From positions 818,501-882,500 of the forward strand of contig NC_087390.1 in NCBI RefSeq assembly GCF_963675165.1: a stretch of DNA of 64,000 nucleotides, read 5' to 3'. The stretch comes from Halichondria panicea (lineage: Eukaryota > Porifera > Demospongiae > Suberitida > Halichondriidae). The notes under the pieces are model-generated. The model did not search any database. It saw nothing but the letters and a program-made list of their open reading frames with translations, and was not told where the DNA came from. Every line of letters starts with the position of its first letter. Positions within the stretch are counted from its first letter, which is position 1. The translations under genes and the position numbers were made by a program. Below, piece by piece: positions 18,305-30,862 of this stretch.

Positions 18305-21300
18305 TTATTCACTGGGTGTGTGGTACGAATGTTGCAAGTTTGTATAGAGACTGTGTCCAGCTTCCAAAGGTGCCCCTAGCACGTCAGCTTGTGGGTGTGG
18401 CTTGTTGGTATTGTCCCCTCCCACTTTTAGGAGGCCAGTAGAGTGAGGATTTTGTGATAGCTCTTGGCTCAGTTGTGGGAATGTAGGTCTAGAGCTCTTG
18501 TCTGGATCCCTGTGTGTGTGAGGGGAGGGGCGTGTGTGTGTGTGTGTGGAGAGGGGGTGTGTGTGAGGGGAGGGGGCATGTGTGTGTGAGGGGAGGGGGC
18601 GTGTGTGTGTGTGTGTGTGTGAGGGGAGGGGGATAAAACAGGTGATTAAATTTAGTGGGTGGCTGGCTGACAGTATAAATCTGGAGTGCTGGCTGCTGCA
18701 TGGGCTAAGACAGTGTCATCTGTGTAAGGACTTCACTAGCACAGCACAGTCAAACTAAAGTAACAAAGTAAACCACAGCAGCCATTCTCTCACCAGCACT
18801 GAATCATTATTCGGTAGATCTCTCTGGGGCAGCCTGGGGGAGGTGGCAGTCTGTAGCCTGCAGTCACTTTCCGGATAGCCTGCAGTTGAGCAGAAACATT
18901 GTTATGGCATTGTGTACGTGGTAAGTACGTATAGAAATGCACAGATAAAAATTGAGTTCCTATGATGAATCAAAGTACCCTGATGTGATTTAACACGTGC
19001 AAATTGATGACTGCATAATTATGCCTTCCTGGTCTGTGCAACTAGGAATGCATCAACTACATATCACAATGCATGCACAATGCATATATGCAGTACAGTA
19101 TAATTATAGGCACCCTTCAAACTACCTCAATTGCGGTGAAATCTTGGAAGGGCTTCTTTCCAACACTCCAAATCTCATACAGCACGGCACCGAAACTCCA
19201 GACATCGCTCTTGGTCGAGTACTTCTTGTACCGAATAGCCTGTATATAGTGTACAACATAAGAATAGATATTCCAAGAACAAACTATGAAGATCACAGAA
19301 TGGATACTGACCTCAGGAGCGGTCCATTTGACTGGCACCTTCCCTCCGTGGGATACGTAGTACGGGTTCTCCTCCAGTTCTCTGGACATACCAAAATCAC
19401 TAATCTGCGGAGAGTGTGTGGGTGGGTGGGGTGGGGTGTGTGTGTGGGTGGGATGTGTGCATGAGGGTGGGGTGTGTGGGGTGAGTGGGAGTGTTGGGGG
19501 TCTATTACTACAGGGTGTCATACAGGGGGGGAAGGGGGGATATCCCCCCCCCCTAGCTCCAATTCCCCCCCTTTCAATTATGACTGAGTGTCCATAGCTA
19601 GGTTACTTTTATCATTTCCCCCCTCTACTTCAAAATTTAAGGTTTTGTTTACCTCTTTTTTGCCTCACTTCACTTTAACTTCGTTTTACCCTCACTTTAT
19701 CTGTATTGTCAGTTGATGTTTTGCTTCTTAATCTAAGAATTTGGTTAAGCTACACTGTGAAGTCAATTTGTCTGTAACTAGTTATTGTTGCCTACAGCTA
19801 AGAGCCTGTCTATTATAGCTAATTTGTCTAGCCTGTCTAGAATCCCTCTGCATGCACCAAGATAAGAGCTAAACAATTACGTGTATCTCGATCCCCACTC
19901 ACCTTGCAGTTACCCTCGGAGGAGACCACACACTATAACCCCACCCACTTTGCAGTCACCCTTGGAGGAGACCACACCCTATAACCCCACCCACCTTACA
20001 GTTACCCTCGGAGGAGACCAGGATGTTTCTGGCGGCAAGGTCACGATGAACGTAGTGCTTGCTAGAGAGGTATGCCATACCAGCCGCCACCTGCTTGGAG
20101 AACCGGAGAAGAACGAGAGGCGTGCTTGAGTGGGATTCTTCAGTGGGGGGTGGGCTACATAATTATGATAAATGATAATATTATTGAGCATGATCGAATT
20201 TCTTAAATGGCTGTAAGTTTGACAATCCGAACTCAAAATTATGATCACTATTTAATATTGGAAATAGTAGTTAACGATATGATACAAGATTCAGTAACTG
20301 CGGCTGCTTTCCTGCAAATACTTACAGTGGATTCATTTGTTGCAAATGACTTCTCAGATCTCCATTCACCATATGCTCCAGCACAATCAGCACCTACAGC
20401 ACATAGTGCACGCAATATTAATTGTACAGAGACATGTATTCTGTTGTTCCTCAGAAAAGCACTAACTAGTAATTTCTCCCATAATCAGTATCCATGGCAA
20501 CACGTATATACTCACCGGCTCTCCCAGTGTGACCACTCCGTATAGTTTCACGATATTCTGATGGTGGAATTGCCCGTTAATGGCGGCCTCTTGAATAAAC
20601 TTCAATTTCTGTTCCTCTTCTGTTCCGTCTCGGAGAGTCTTAATTGCCACCGTACGATTTGCCCCACACCCTGGAAGATGCCACACCCCCTTATTGACGT
20701 TGCCAAATTCCCCGGAGCCAATCAGATCCTTGATCCTGTGTATTGTGGATGATAAATTGCGTTATCAGTCAAAGTTGATGGATAAATGTTGATTTAAATA
20801 GGAATGCTTCATCCACCATAATGGTACGTTTCATACAGGTCCTCTATAAGAGAAATTATTCAAGTGAGCTGCAAAACACAACAGTACGCATACTATTTTC
20901 GTATAAAAACAGTAGTTCGTATCGAGTAAATTTATACAAGTGTTTGAGGTATGACTTACTCCACTCTTTGCCGAGGTATTTCCCGATACTTGTTACTGGA
21001 CAGCTGCTCGTACAAACCTTCCTGATCGTCTGACGGAGTCCAAAATTCCTTTATATCCTCGAAGAATGTCACTTGAGATTTACCAAGGCGCGAATACATA
21101 CTCTGCAAAATTCACTTATATAATAGCAGGGGTACAATAATAGCTACATCAGTGCAGAACAATTAAGCGCCACCATGCACAGTGATATTAATTAAAGGGA
21201 AAAGAGTGGGAGATAGTGCAAAAGAAAGACTACCGTATTACTAGAATGTTTTGCAAGCATCAAACATTTGCGAACTTTGCGATAGTTGATCAATTTGCAA

Positions 21301-24300
21301 TAATAAAATCCGCAAAATCTAAATTTTATTACTGGTAAATACATGCACACACACACGATCTTTGCCAGAACACAATAGTTAGATCGCAAAGGGTCAACAT
21401 TTCTGCTGGGGGACACTGGGGGACAGTCATGCTTGCAGGAAGAGTGCTTGCATGGGAGATATGTATATGGAAACAAAGGAAAGAGTGGTGAAGCCATAGA
21501 TTGAAGAGAAAGGGATTGGCAACGGAGGCAGTTCACGTGATGCTTTTACATTGAGTGTAGACAGATGGGCCTGAAATCATCCGTGTTTCGCCCTAAAACT
21601 CCCGCGAAACTTAGTTATAGTTAGAACATGGGCATGAGGTATCTATGTGTTATAGTGTCCCAAAGCTCGAGGGCTTTAGCCCGAGGGATGAGGGACACTA
21701 TAACCATAGATACCGAATGCACATGTTCAAACTGATTTAGATCCCAAAACCTATTAGGATTTTAGAGAAAGGGGTGCTATCATAGATGAAAGAGGGCGTG
21801 AAGCGCCCGATTTTTAGCCGCGCAGCGCCGAAATTTGGTTGACCGGAAGCCACACCTCTTATTAACTTATCTGCCAAGTTGGGCGTGGCTGAACGTTTAT
21901 TTGCATAGAGAAGCTGGCCACGATCACAAAAGAGAACTAGTTTATAGATTTAAATAATACTTAGACACTGTTTTGGAGGTGTCTATGGGATTTAGAAGCC
22001 CAAAGGCACTGATTTAGTATCCCGAGCGTAGCGAGGGTACTAAAGTGGCTGAGGGCTTCTAAATCACATGGACACCGACAAAAGCAGTGTCTAACTCATT
22101 TAGATACTAGTGCGCATGCGCAAACCGCTTGACTACAATACAATTACTTGACAACGGAATACTAGGTATACTAAGTAAATTTGCAGGTATACTAAGTCCC
22201 ATAGTATACCTGCTCTGAGGCACTTTTCCCATGTACTTCCCATGTACTTCCCATGTAGATCTTATCAACTAGTGTCTAAGCCAGAATAGCTCACAGTTTA
22301 GAGACTGAATCGTTTTCCTTGCCTATACTAGCTAGCTAACAGCCTAACTGCAGCAAGATCTGGAAGAGAAGGGGTGCTCAGCTGGATAATCAGATACATT
22401 TCTCTGTGATTTGTATACTTGACTCAGGCTGGTTGGGGGTGCTCGAGCACCCCTAGCACCCCCCCTGGCTACGCCCCTGCTACTAGAAATGCACTAGCTT
22501 AGCAACAGTCAACCTATATAAACAGCCAACCTATATAACAACTGCATCATTATTCTTTTGAAAACTAATATCTGAAGTTGGCATCTCTGTGTCTCTACTA
22601 AGTCTGTGGTCTCTATTCAAGTCAACCCTGTTCCTCCACCTCAGTTTGATGGACAAAATTATAGTCCTAGCTCCACCCACAAAACGGAAACATCTAGCTC
22701 CTCCCCCAGTTTTGCAGCAAACAAGCCCAGCACACTTCCCAAGAAACGAGCGGCTCGTACTACTCTCACAAAGCGAAAGGAAGACACCTAAGCTATAATT
22801 TGCAGCAAACAAGCCCAGCAAACGAGCGGCTCCTATACTACTCTTGAAAAAAGCGAAAGGAACTTTAGGAAGAAGCCAAAGCTAGAATCCCAGCACTTCC
22901 ATACATCCAGCTCCTCCCCCATGCAGCCTTGCAGCAAAAAAGCACAGCACACTGCCCAAAAAACGAGCGTCTCCTACTACTCTCGAACAAAGCCAAAAAA
23001 AAGAAATTAGAGCTTCTCTCTTTCATTCTAGTTCTGTTATTATTATTACTAGACAAAGCATCTAGCTACAATAATTTTTATGTTATTACATGCATGTGTA
23101 TCTTCTTGTAAATCACAATACAATGTACAATGTTGTAGTTTGTAGCCCAGAGCAATCTATAGTACCGGTACTATAGCTCATAGTTCCCTGCTAAATACAC
23201 TCAAATGGGATCTAATTGTGTATAATGCCTACTTCTCAAAGACCACTGCATGAATCAATGATTAGTTTGCATGCAGAAATCTAATCAGCTACATGCATGT
23301 ACAGGGTACCCCAGGACATGCTAGAATGCATCAGTCAGTTCATACTCACCTCTCCGAGTGTTGCATAAATACCAGCGGACTCGTTAGTGGTTGTTTTGGC
23401 ATGGGCCTCCACTCGTTGTTTCTATGGTTACAGAATGTACACTCATGACATGACATAAACAGACAAGCACCACACGTGTGACAAAAAATCCCCATAGAAA
23501 GTTGACCTTCATGCAGTTCCTAGCACATGTTTGTGGTTTTGATAGGGACAGTTTCTGCTTCCTTTGGTGAAACCAGATATGCATGCCTTGGGGGTGTAGT
23601 CTAGGTATGCATATGATACACTACAGGGAGTTCCGCATGCTTACTAATTGTTATGAAAGACAGTAAATTAATTAATGACAGGTGTTTCCCAGTGCATGTT
23701 GTCTACAGCTAAGCAGTATTGAGGTCACTCAGAGTGCCATGCATTGAGTGCAGGAATAACACTTACCAACGTAGGTACAAAGATCTCCAAATCAAAGCTA
23801 GCATAGCCATCCTGAAAAATAAAATAAAATAATTGTTATAGAGCCATAATAGCAGTAAAAATGATCCCCGTAACCCTTTGACAGAAATTACAGTATAATT
23901 CTTACTTATTCGCCATTTATCCAACTCACAGGGTCTGTGCCTGAGGGCGTGCCACCTTCTGTCCCGTTAGCCTTTGATTCCGAGTCCACACTATCTTTAT
24001 TTTGATTCGATTCAAGTTTGGAAGGTGCAGCGACAAAGCTTTGGAAATCAGATGGGACCGGGACATACGTATACTCTAGTACCGGGGAATCCATCTCCTT
24101 GAGCTGGTTGATTCCGGGAGATTGAGGGCCATCTTTCATGTCCAGTTCCACCGCATCATAGTGAGCTTCATTGCGAGTCGGAAGAGGTGGAGGGATGGTT
24201 TCATAGTTGTCGCTAGCGGTTCCGTTCGTTACAACAAGAGTGTCAATATAACGATCACCTAGGTATATAAATTTGTGATGAAAGATAACTTACCTTGACT

Positions 24301-26513
24301 AAACATTAATCATTGCATATGTACATAGACACAATTTTCAGCGAAAACAATATACAGTAATGACATGGTATGATAGACTCCACAATTTACTTGGTATTGC
24401 CACAGGAGCATGGTTGAGGTTTATCTTGGCTTGCTTCCTGCTCTTCCTCAGAAGAATCACCAATACAACGACGATGATCAATAAAACAACAAAGCCTGCA
24501 GCCCCACCTAAGAAAGAATTTCATCAATAGCTATAATTATATAGACAGTTTAAAAATTCTGTGCTAAATACTCACATAGAAAACCAATCCTAATTAGGTT
24601 TGTTTCACTATCCATCGTGGTCTCACTAGGCATCGTGGTCTCATCAGTACAGTTATTTGTAGAGTTGCTTCTAATAGGATCACCACCTATATGATCACCA
24701 CCTATATATAATTATATCAATTAACAACGCAAATAACTACGTTAATCATCTGCATACCTGTCATTGTCATAATGGAACTGACCATTGGAAACAAGTAGTG
24801 ACCACTAGACACAAACTCCATTTTCTCTCTATTCCTGTTCATAAGATTCAGTTGTGGTTTATAATACAAATGTCCGATATCAGTCACAAAAACCGGAGAG
24901 AAAGCATCCCCACCAGACTGAAACACTGCAAACACATCACCCTCTTGGACTTGAATCTGATTACTCTGAGGAACACTGTATTCATACACATTCAGGAATT
25001 CTGTGGGCTTAGCATCTGTGACGGCATTACTACCAACTAGTTCGTATTCTGTATTCATAGTGTCGCAATTTATAGAGGGTCTCCAAACTAGGAACTCGAT
25101 TTCACTTGATTCTTCACTTGAGGTATCTCTTCTTGCAGTAAATGTCCACAGCGATATATTCCCTGAGGCTTGAAATGTCATGTCAGGGAAAAGAAGCAAT
25201 CTTTCAATTGAAACTTCCTTTTCGATGTTGTCAATGAAGAGAGATGTGAATATCAAATACTCACTATCTTGTGCGCAGCAAACTGTGCATGCATGGAATG
25301 GGCAATATATAATTTAGTGCAATAACAACATTGAATTGGCTTACCAGGCACTACGGAAGATGATGGAATAATACCACCATCAAGAGTAATTTCAACAGAA
25401 ACATTTCGAGTTTGTAGTTCAACAAAATTCACTTTAGTGTGTGAAAAATTTAATACATATTTAAATATGTTGAGTGTGTTTGTCATTTGAACAGTTTGAT
25501 CAGAGAGGCTGAAAGCTGCAACAGTTTCAGATGTATTAGAATCAATAATGGTCAAATTTATAGTCAAGTTTGTTGTGGACACTGCAGGATCAAAACTGCC
25601 TGCGAACAGTAAATCGGTAACTTGGGCAAGGCATGAACACCGCTGTAATTCAAATTCAAACTGATTGTTTGAATTGCTAATAGTTTGTTTATAATTCAAT
25701 ATCGCAGCTGCATGCATAAACACATCTTTACTGAGGAATCCTTGCACACACTCTGGGTGATCTGCAAATAACAGACCAAATAAACTAACATACGTTATAA
25801 TTTAATCGTAAATGTTATACCTGTTTCAATGGTCAGTAATGGAACTGCTCCATCAATTTCATTGAAAGTGAGAGTTGTATTGGATCGCTGTTCCACCGTG
25901 AGCCCAGTATAACGACTAAATCCACCTTCTGATAAATGTATCAACTCATACGCCCTTTGTGAACCACCATTCAGTCGCACACCAAATTGATAACCAGCTT
26001 CAAACTTCCAACTAACATCAAACAATGATAATATGCAACGCTCACCATCTTCTCTACATTGCAATTGATGATCTTGTGTTCTAACACGGCTTCCTTGACG
26101 AATCCATGTTGAATTATCTTCAGTGCTCCAAAGTGAAAAAGGCAACGAAAATGTGCCATTCAGATAAGTGGCCAGAAAAGTGATATTGTCGATAGTTCCA
26201 TTGCAGGTAAACGTCAAGCTGGGATACAAACGATATTGGCTGAGGTACGTCTCATCATCATAGAGCAAAACAGACTTGCTTCTGATAGAATCCAAATTGA
26301 GAAACGATGAGTTTTGATCACCTGCAAATAAGTGATATAGAGATCATAATAATTATAATAGGTTATATTAAAGAGTCTACTCCTTATGATTTCTAGCTAT
26401 CTCAGTCTACAAACATAGACTTACCACTTACCTTGTGCATGTACTTCTACAAGAGAGAGGAGAGATATTATAATCAATACACAGAACATGGAATTGTTCA
26501 CAGGAGAAAGCAT
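18305..26513 (-). CDS. Receptor tyrosine kinase (receptor A)
   Basis: Single-pass receptor that phosphorylates tyrosines in response to an unknown ligand. Seventeen exons stay in phase: 26432-26513, 25821-26321, 25345-25761, 24758-25282, 24576-24701, 24391-24507, 23930-24258, 23767-23811, 23350-23421, 20960-21102, 20516-20735, 20326-20393, 19995-20124, 19312-19404, 19126-19239, 18794-18879 and 18305-18509; 1090 codons plus stop. Residues 1-27 are a signal peptide; 28-545 an N-glycosylation-rich ectodomain with two similar modules; about 547-570 the membrane helix; then a cytoplasmic [14 protein letters not shown] docking peptide. The kinase begins near 785: P-loop GSGEFG 792-797, K818, E835, HRDLAARN 908-915, DFG 928-930, paired tyrosines 940-941, APE 954-956, and RPTF near 1030. 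All catalytic residues are present. I recognise no named ectodomain family. The start at 26513 precedes the signal peptide directly. Confidence 0.9.
18515..18632. repeat. TG/GAGGGG-rich low-complexity tract
   Basis: Repeated GTGTGTGTGAGGGGAGGGG units in the last intron of the receptor kinase. On the minus strand this makes the pyrimidine-rich stretch before the last exon's acceptor. Confidence 0.75.
19903..20028 (-). repeat. 46-bp tandem triplication of an exon/intron boundary
   Basis: The last ~25 nt of kinase exon 19995-20124 plus the first ~20 nt of its intron occur three times with period 46 bp, putting donor-like junctions at 19995, 19949 and 19903. The distal one has the best donor (AAG then GTGAGT); the annotated one has GTGGGT. 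Use of the distal donors would add an in-frame stop. Confidence 0.8.
21230..21412. mobile_element. Truncated MITE, TACCGTATTACTAGAA family
   Basis: Left end TACCGTATTACTAGAATGTT and internal segments match the copies at 40947 and 63205, but homology stops after TCTGCTG and no right terminus follows. In a kinase intron. Confidence 0.65.
21626..21726. mobile_element. Inverted-repeat element, ACATGGGCAT family
   Basis: Left ACATGGGCATGAGGTATCTA and right TAGATACCGAATGCACATGT are near-complements around a GTGTTATAGTGTCCC core. It is a ~100-bp intact relative of the element interrupted by another transposon at 31015-33028. Confidence 0.7.
21957..22105. mobile_element. Inverted-repeat element, TTAGACACTGTT family (third copy)
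   Basis: ATTTAGAAGCCC/GGGCTTCTAAAT inverted segments lie inside TTAGACACTGTTTTGG and CAAAAGCAGTGTCTAA ends, in the large kinase intron. Confidence 0.65.
22640..23010. repeat. Imperfect triplicated segment in kinase intron
   Basis: Three diverged copies of a roughly 100-150 bp segment holding TTTGCAGCAAACAAGCCCAG and AACGAGCGGCTC motifs. ORFs across it on both strands look like by-products. A short related piece is near 33700. Identity unknown; probably a decayed repeat. The rest of this 2.2-kb intron shows no coding sequence. Confidence 0.5.
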
Positions 26514-26558
26514 CTTGGCTATTTTAATAATTATTGCCAATCGGTCACTAATATAAAG

Positions 26559-26613
26559 TAGCCTCGGTTCAAGGCGGATTAAAACTATTTTAATCGGCCT
26601 TGAATCGAGGCTA
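26559..26613. mobile_element. 55-bp foldback, TAGCCTCG family
   Basis: TAGCCTCGGTTCAAGGC faces an inverted GCCTTGAATCGAGGCTA with a short loop containing AAACTATTT. No matching direct repeats at the flanks, so it is either old or formed without duplication. Confidence 0.65.
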
Positions 26614-26749
26614 ATTGCATTCCTGCAGCTTGACAAGTTGGCACGCCCACATGAAATTTGTGTTCAGTCAGCAGTTGTTTTTTTTTAATACAACACATGT
26701 AATGGCAGAAATTTGTAATGTAGAAATAAAATTAATGAAAAGTTGAGAA

Positions 26750-27167
26750 AAAGTTTAAAAAGTTTATTCTTCGCCGCTGCTGGCCTGGGGAACATTGCCC
26801 TCAGAGCAGGCTAGGTTTATGTCCATGTGGTCTTTGATTGGGTGGTTCTTTGAGGATCGACTTCCCTAATACACATTACTGCACTCAGTCTCAGGATAGC
26901 AAAGGAGATTTTGCATCTTAGCCAGCCCATTAGTATGCTGTATTGCATTTCTTTTTTTTGAGCTAGCTTATCTGTAAGTCTTTTGTAAAAAGTCTGTGCT
27001 TCTCTACCCATGCCTCCAGAGGTTGACATCACCAGCGGGGTGAACACACCATGTTCGATTTCTAGAATTCTTTGGCCATAAGTTCTTTTTTTCTTGTCTT
27101 CATGCCTTTTATAGACTGCAGAGAGCCTTCTCGATCTGTTGCTTGGAGCGTTTGGGTGGAACACTCT
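26750..27167 (-). mobile_element. 5'-truncated LINE: C-terminus of a reverse-transcriptase ORF
   Basis: A minus-strand frame starting near 27164 (MFHPNAPSNRSRRLSAVYKR) contains EHGVFTPLVMSTSGGMGREA and TFYKRLTDKLAQK, then GWLRCKISFAILRLSAVMCI. I recognise this as the conserved C-terminal tail that follows the reverse transcriptase in LINE-type elements of marine invertebrates. The upstream polymerase is missing, as expected for a dead-on-arrival copy. The exact LINE clade cannot be told from this piece. Confidence 0.7.
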
Positions 27168-27770
27168 TACGTCGAAAAAAGTGTCCTGTCCGCAGGTATT
27201 TTATGTACACCGTGCACGTGACGGACCGGACGGCGTCAGCACTCAATCTCTTATGGAGAGGCATCTTCTGCTAGTCTATCATCTTGCGAGATCTATAAGT
27301 CACGGTGTTAAGACAGCAGGAGCCATAGAAAGCGCAACAATTACAAACCCTTATACACTGTATTAAGTGTTCAGTTATAGCTCATTTCTTCAACTATGAC
27401 TATGCTATTCATTTTCTTATGTTACAGGATATATAATTATAATTATTATATAATTATATTATATTATATAGGGCCTAGCTATAGGCATTACTGTGGAGTA
27501 CTATGATCGTTTGTAGTTTTTTAGCTAGCTAGGAGAGCAAGCTTTGGTGTTATGCTTCCTTATTATAATTATAATAATTCTCTTTTTTCTCTGTAAATTC
27601 CTCCATGAAACTTGGTAATGATGGTCATTGGAAGCATAATTATATTTATCTACAATAGAAAAACCCGGAGAGGGAAAAAACAACCGGGTATTTAACGTAC
27701 TGTACCAAGAGTTCATTAGGTCTGGAGGAATGCTTTTTGTGTATAGTCTTCTTGGAGTTGCGTACTCTTC

Positions 27771-28024
27771 CTATAATAAACTCTCGACTGTACTTATAGT
27801 AATTATACTGAGCATGCGCATATCAGTGAGGCGCATGAGCCCTCTCTCTATTGACCAATTTTTACTACATTTTTACAAATCTACTACACTTTCAGGAATG
27901 TCATTTTGTTCTTAGCTAATTGCTAACGTCTGTTGGTGGTGAACCGCGCCAGAGAGCTAGTGGCCAACCTCAGCAACCTGTAAATGCATTTCAAAAATGT
28001 CAGAGAATATAATTATAGTTTCGT
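27771..28024. repeat. Duplicated 3' flank of receptor B (pairs with 34467-34728)
   Basis: From TATAATAAACTCTCGACTGT onward, this flank is nearly identical to the sequence beyond the stop codon of receptor C. It shows that the duplication unit included at least 250 bp of 3' flank. Left of about 27766 and 34462 the similarity ends, marking a breakpoint. Confidence 0.85.
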
Positions 28025-30697
28025 TTAACTTGCCTTGCCATATGCCAGGTTTTGCTGAAAATCCATATCAGTATTACATAACTCTTGTGGTAGTGCTGGA
28101 GCATTCCCATATGCCTGATTATGCTGCAAATTAATATCAGTACCACATAACTCTCGTGGTAGTGCTTGATCAACTTCTGAGTATATGGGGCCCTATATAT
28201 AATAATTATGAAGCACATGATTGCAAGTATACCACAAAATAATCAGTATAATTATAGGCACCTCAATTTCAGCCTCATTGCGAGTCGGAAGAATTGGGGG
28301 AATAGTTTCATAGCCATTAGTGGACCAACTCCTTGCAAGAGTGCTCATATGAAGGTCACCTAAAGTTATCAACAGCATATATGAGTAGTAGATGGAGCAT
28401 CTTACTATATGTGGAAATGATACCTCCCACTTAACATAATTATATTACAAACAGCTAAGTGCTGCTATAATTGTACAGAGCACTTATAGCAGTACAAACA
28501 AGGAAATGGTATAATATTGTTTTCGCATAGTAAGACCACCACCTTCATGTGCTCCTGGTATCGAGTATTGAGATAGAATTCAAATGCAGTGGTTATAATG
28601 AACACTTGTTAGATAAACAATAATACGACGATAGAGGTTCACATGTATATTACCTGGTATTGAAACAGGAGTGTCTGTGTTTTTCTTGCGATTTCTCACT
28701 AGCATAATCACCAACCAAATTACGACGAGAATTATCAGCGCAACAAGCCCTACAGTCACACCTAAGAAAGAAGTTTGCTAAAAGTTCTGTGCTAAGAAAT
28801 ACTCACATGCAAAAATAATCCCAAGTAGGCCTGTTCCATCATCATCAGGCATCGTGGTCTCATCAGTACAGTTATTTGTAGTGTTGCTTCTAATAGGATC
28901 ACCACCTATATGATCATATCACTTAACAACACAAATAATTACGTTAATCATCTGCATACCTGTCATTGTCATAATGAAACTGACCATCAGAAACAAGTAG
29001 TGACCACTAGACACAAACTCCATTTTCTCTCTATTCCTGTTCATAAGATTCAGTTGTGGTTTATAATACAAATGTCCGATATCAGTCACAAAAACAGGAG
29101 AGAAAGCATCCCCACCAGACTGAAACACTGCAAACACATCACCCTCTTGGACTTGAATCTGATTACTCTGAGGAACACTGTATTCATACACATTCAGGAA
29201 TTCTGTGGGCTTAGCATCTGTGACGGCATTACTACCAACTAGTTCGTATTCTGTATTTATAGTGTCGCATTTTATAGAGGGTCTCCACACTAGGAACTCA
29301 ATTTCACTTGATTCTTCAATTGAGGTATCTCTTCTTGCAGTAAATGTCCACAGCGATATATTCCCTGAGGCTTGAAATGTCATGTCAGGGAAAAGAAGCA
29401 ATCTATCCATTGAAACTTCATTTTCGATGTTGTCAATGAAAAGAGATGTGAACATCAAATGCTCAATTATATTATCTTGTGCGCAGCAAACTGTGCATGC
29501 ATGGAATGGGTAATATATAATTAGGTCAATATAACAACATTGAATTGGCTTACCAGGCACTACGGGAGATGATGGAATTATTATTATACCACCATCAAGT
29601 CTTAGAGTAATTTCAACAGAAACGTTTCGAGTTTGTAGTTCAATTCGTGAAAAATTTAATACGTATTTAAATATGTTAAGTGTGTCTGTCATTTGAACAG
29701 TTTGATTAGAGAGGCTGAAAGCTGCAACAGTTTCAGATGTATTCGAATCAATAATGGTCAAATTTATAGTCAAGTTTGTTGTGGACACATCTTTTTCTGC
29801 AGGATCAAAACTGCCTGCAAACAGTAGATCGGTAACTTGGGCAAGGCATAAACACTGCTGTAATTCAAATTCAAACTGATCGTTTGAATTGCTAATAGTT
29901 TGTGTATAATTCAATATCGCAGCTGCATGCATAAACACATCTTTACTGAGGAATCCTTGCACACACTCTGGGTGATCTGCAAATAACAGACCAGATAAAC
30001 TAACATACGTTATAATTTTATCGTGAATGTTACCTGTTTCAATGGTCAGTAATGGAACTGCTCCATCCATTTCATTGAAAGTGAGAGTTGTATTGGATCG
30101 CTGTTCCTCCGTGAGCCCAGTATAACGACTAAATCCACCTTCTGATAAATGTATCAACTCATACTCCCTTTGTGGACCACCATTCAGGCGTACACCTAAT
30201 CGATAACCAGCTTCAAATGTCAAACTAGCATTACACATCGACAATATGCAAAGCTCATCATCTTCACATTGCGATTGATCGTCTTGTATTCTAACACGGC
30301 TTCCTTGAAGAATCCATGTTGAATTGTCTTCAGTGCGCCAAAGTGAAAAAGACAACCCAAATGTGCCATTCAGATAAGTGGCCAGAAAAGTGATATTGTC
30401 AATAGTTCCATTGCAGGTAAACGTCAAGCTGGGATACAAACGATGTTGGTTGAGGTACGTCTCATCATCATAGAGCAAAACAGACTTGCTTCTGATGGAA
30501 TCCAAATTGAGAAACGGTGAGTTGTGATCACCTGCAAATAAGAGCTCATGAGTCTGTCTACTCCATTCTTATGATTTCTAGCTGCAAATATAGACTTACC
30601 ACTTACCTTGTGCATGTACTTCTACAAGAGAGAGGAGAGATATTATAATCAATATACAGAACATGGAATTGTTCACAAGTAGAACAGGAGAAAGCAT
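28025..30697 (-). CDS. Kinase-less paralogue of receptor A (receptor B)
   Basis: Eight exons stay in phase: 30607-30697, 30034-30531, 29554-29976, 28960-29490, 28807-28905, 28654-28761, 28262-28359 and 28025-28192; 671 codons plus stop. Signal peptide (MLSPVLLVNNSMFC), ectodomain and membrane segment align exon by exon with receptor A; several exons are nearly identical. The seventh exon keeps GYETIPPILPTRNEA but stops short, and the last exon encodes a tail with GPIYSEV and two similar repeats ending NQAYGNAP and NLAYGKAS. No kinase sequence follows. A role as a ligand-binding receptor that recruits SH2/SH3 proteins, a co-receptor or a decoy is inference. The exon 7 donor is weak (GAG then GTGCCT), but the same exon boundary recurs in receptor C. 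Confidence 0.85.
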
Positions 30698-30862
30698 CTT
30701 GGCTAATTTTGTGATATTGCTATATCATGCATCAGTGCAGCAGATGAGGTATACCGGTACGCGACATGGGGTTGACCTTTTGTTAATCAGTCACAGGATA
30801 CTCCCGTATTTGCATTCCTGGTTGGCACGCCCACATGATATTTGTGGTAGAATAGCACGACC

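Larger units (their letters stand above)
26514..28024. other. Spacer between receptors A and B
   Basis: 1.5 kb with no gene of its own. It holds a 55-bp foldback (26559-26613), a LINE 3' remnant (26750-27167), an AT-rich TATAATTA tract near 27430-27470, and from about 27771 the duplicated 3' flank of receptor B. The promoter of receptor A must lie here. Confidence 0.7.

Noticed and set aside
23930-23940. In-frame TAA after the receptor A tail at about 23906, suggesting the kinase is a separate gene
   Set aside because: A consensus GTGAGT donor at 23929 lies before the stop, and splicing there joins in phase to exons 23767-23811 and 23350-23421 and on to the kinase domain.
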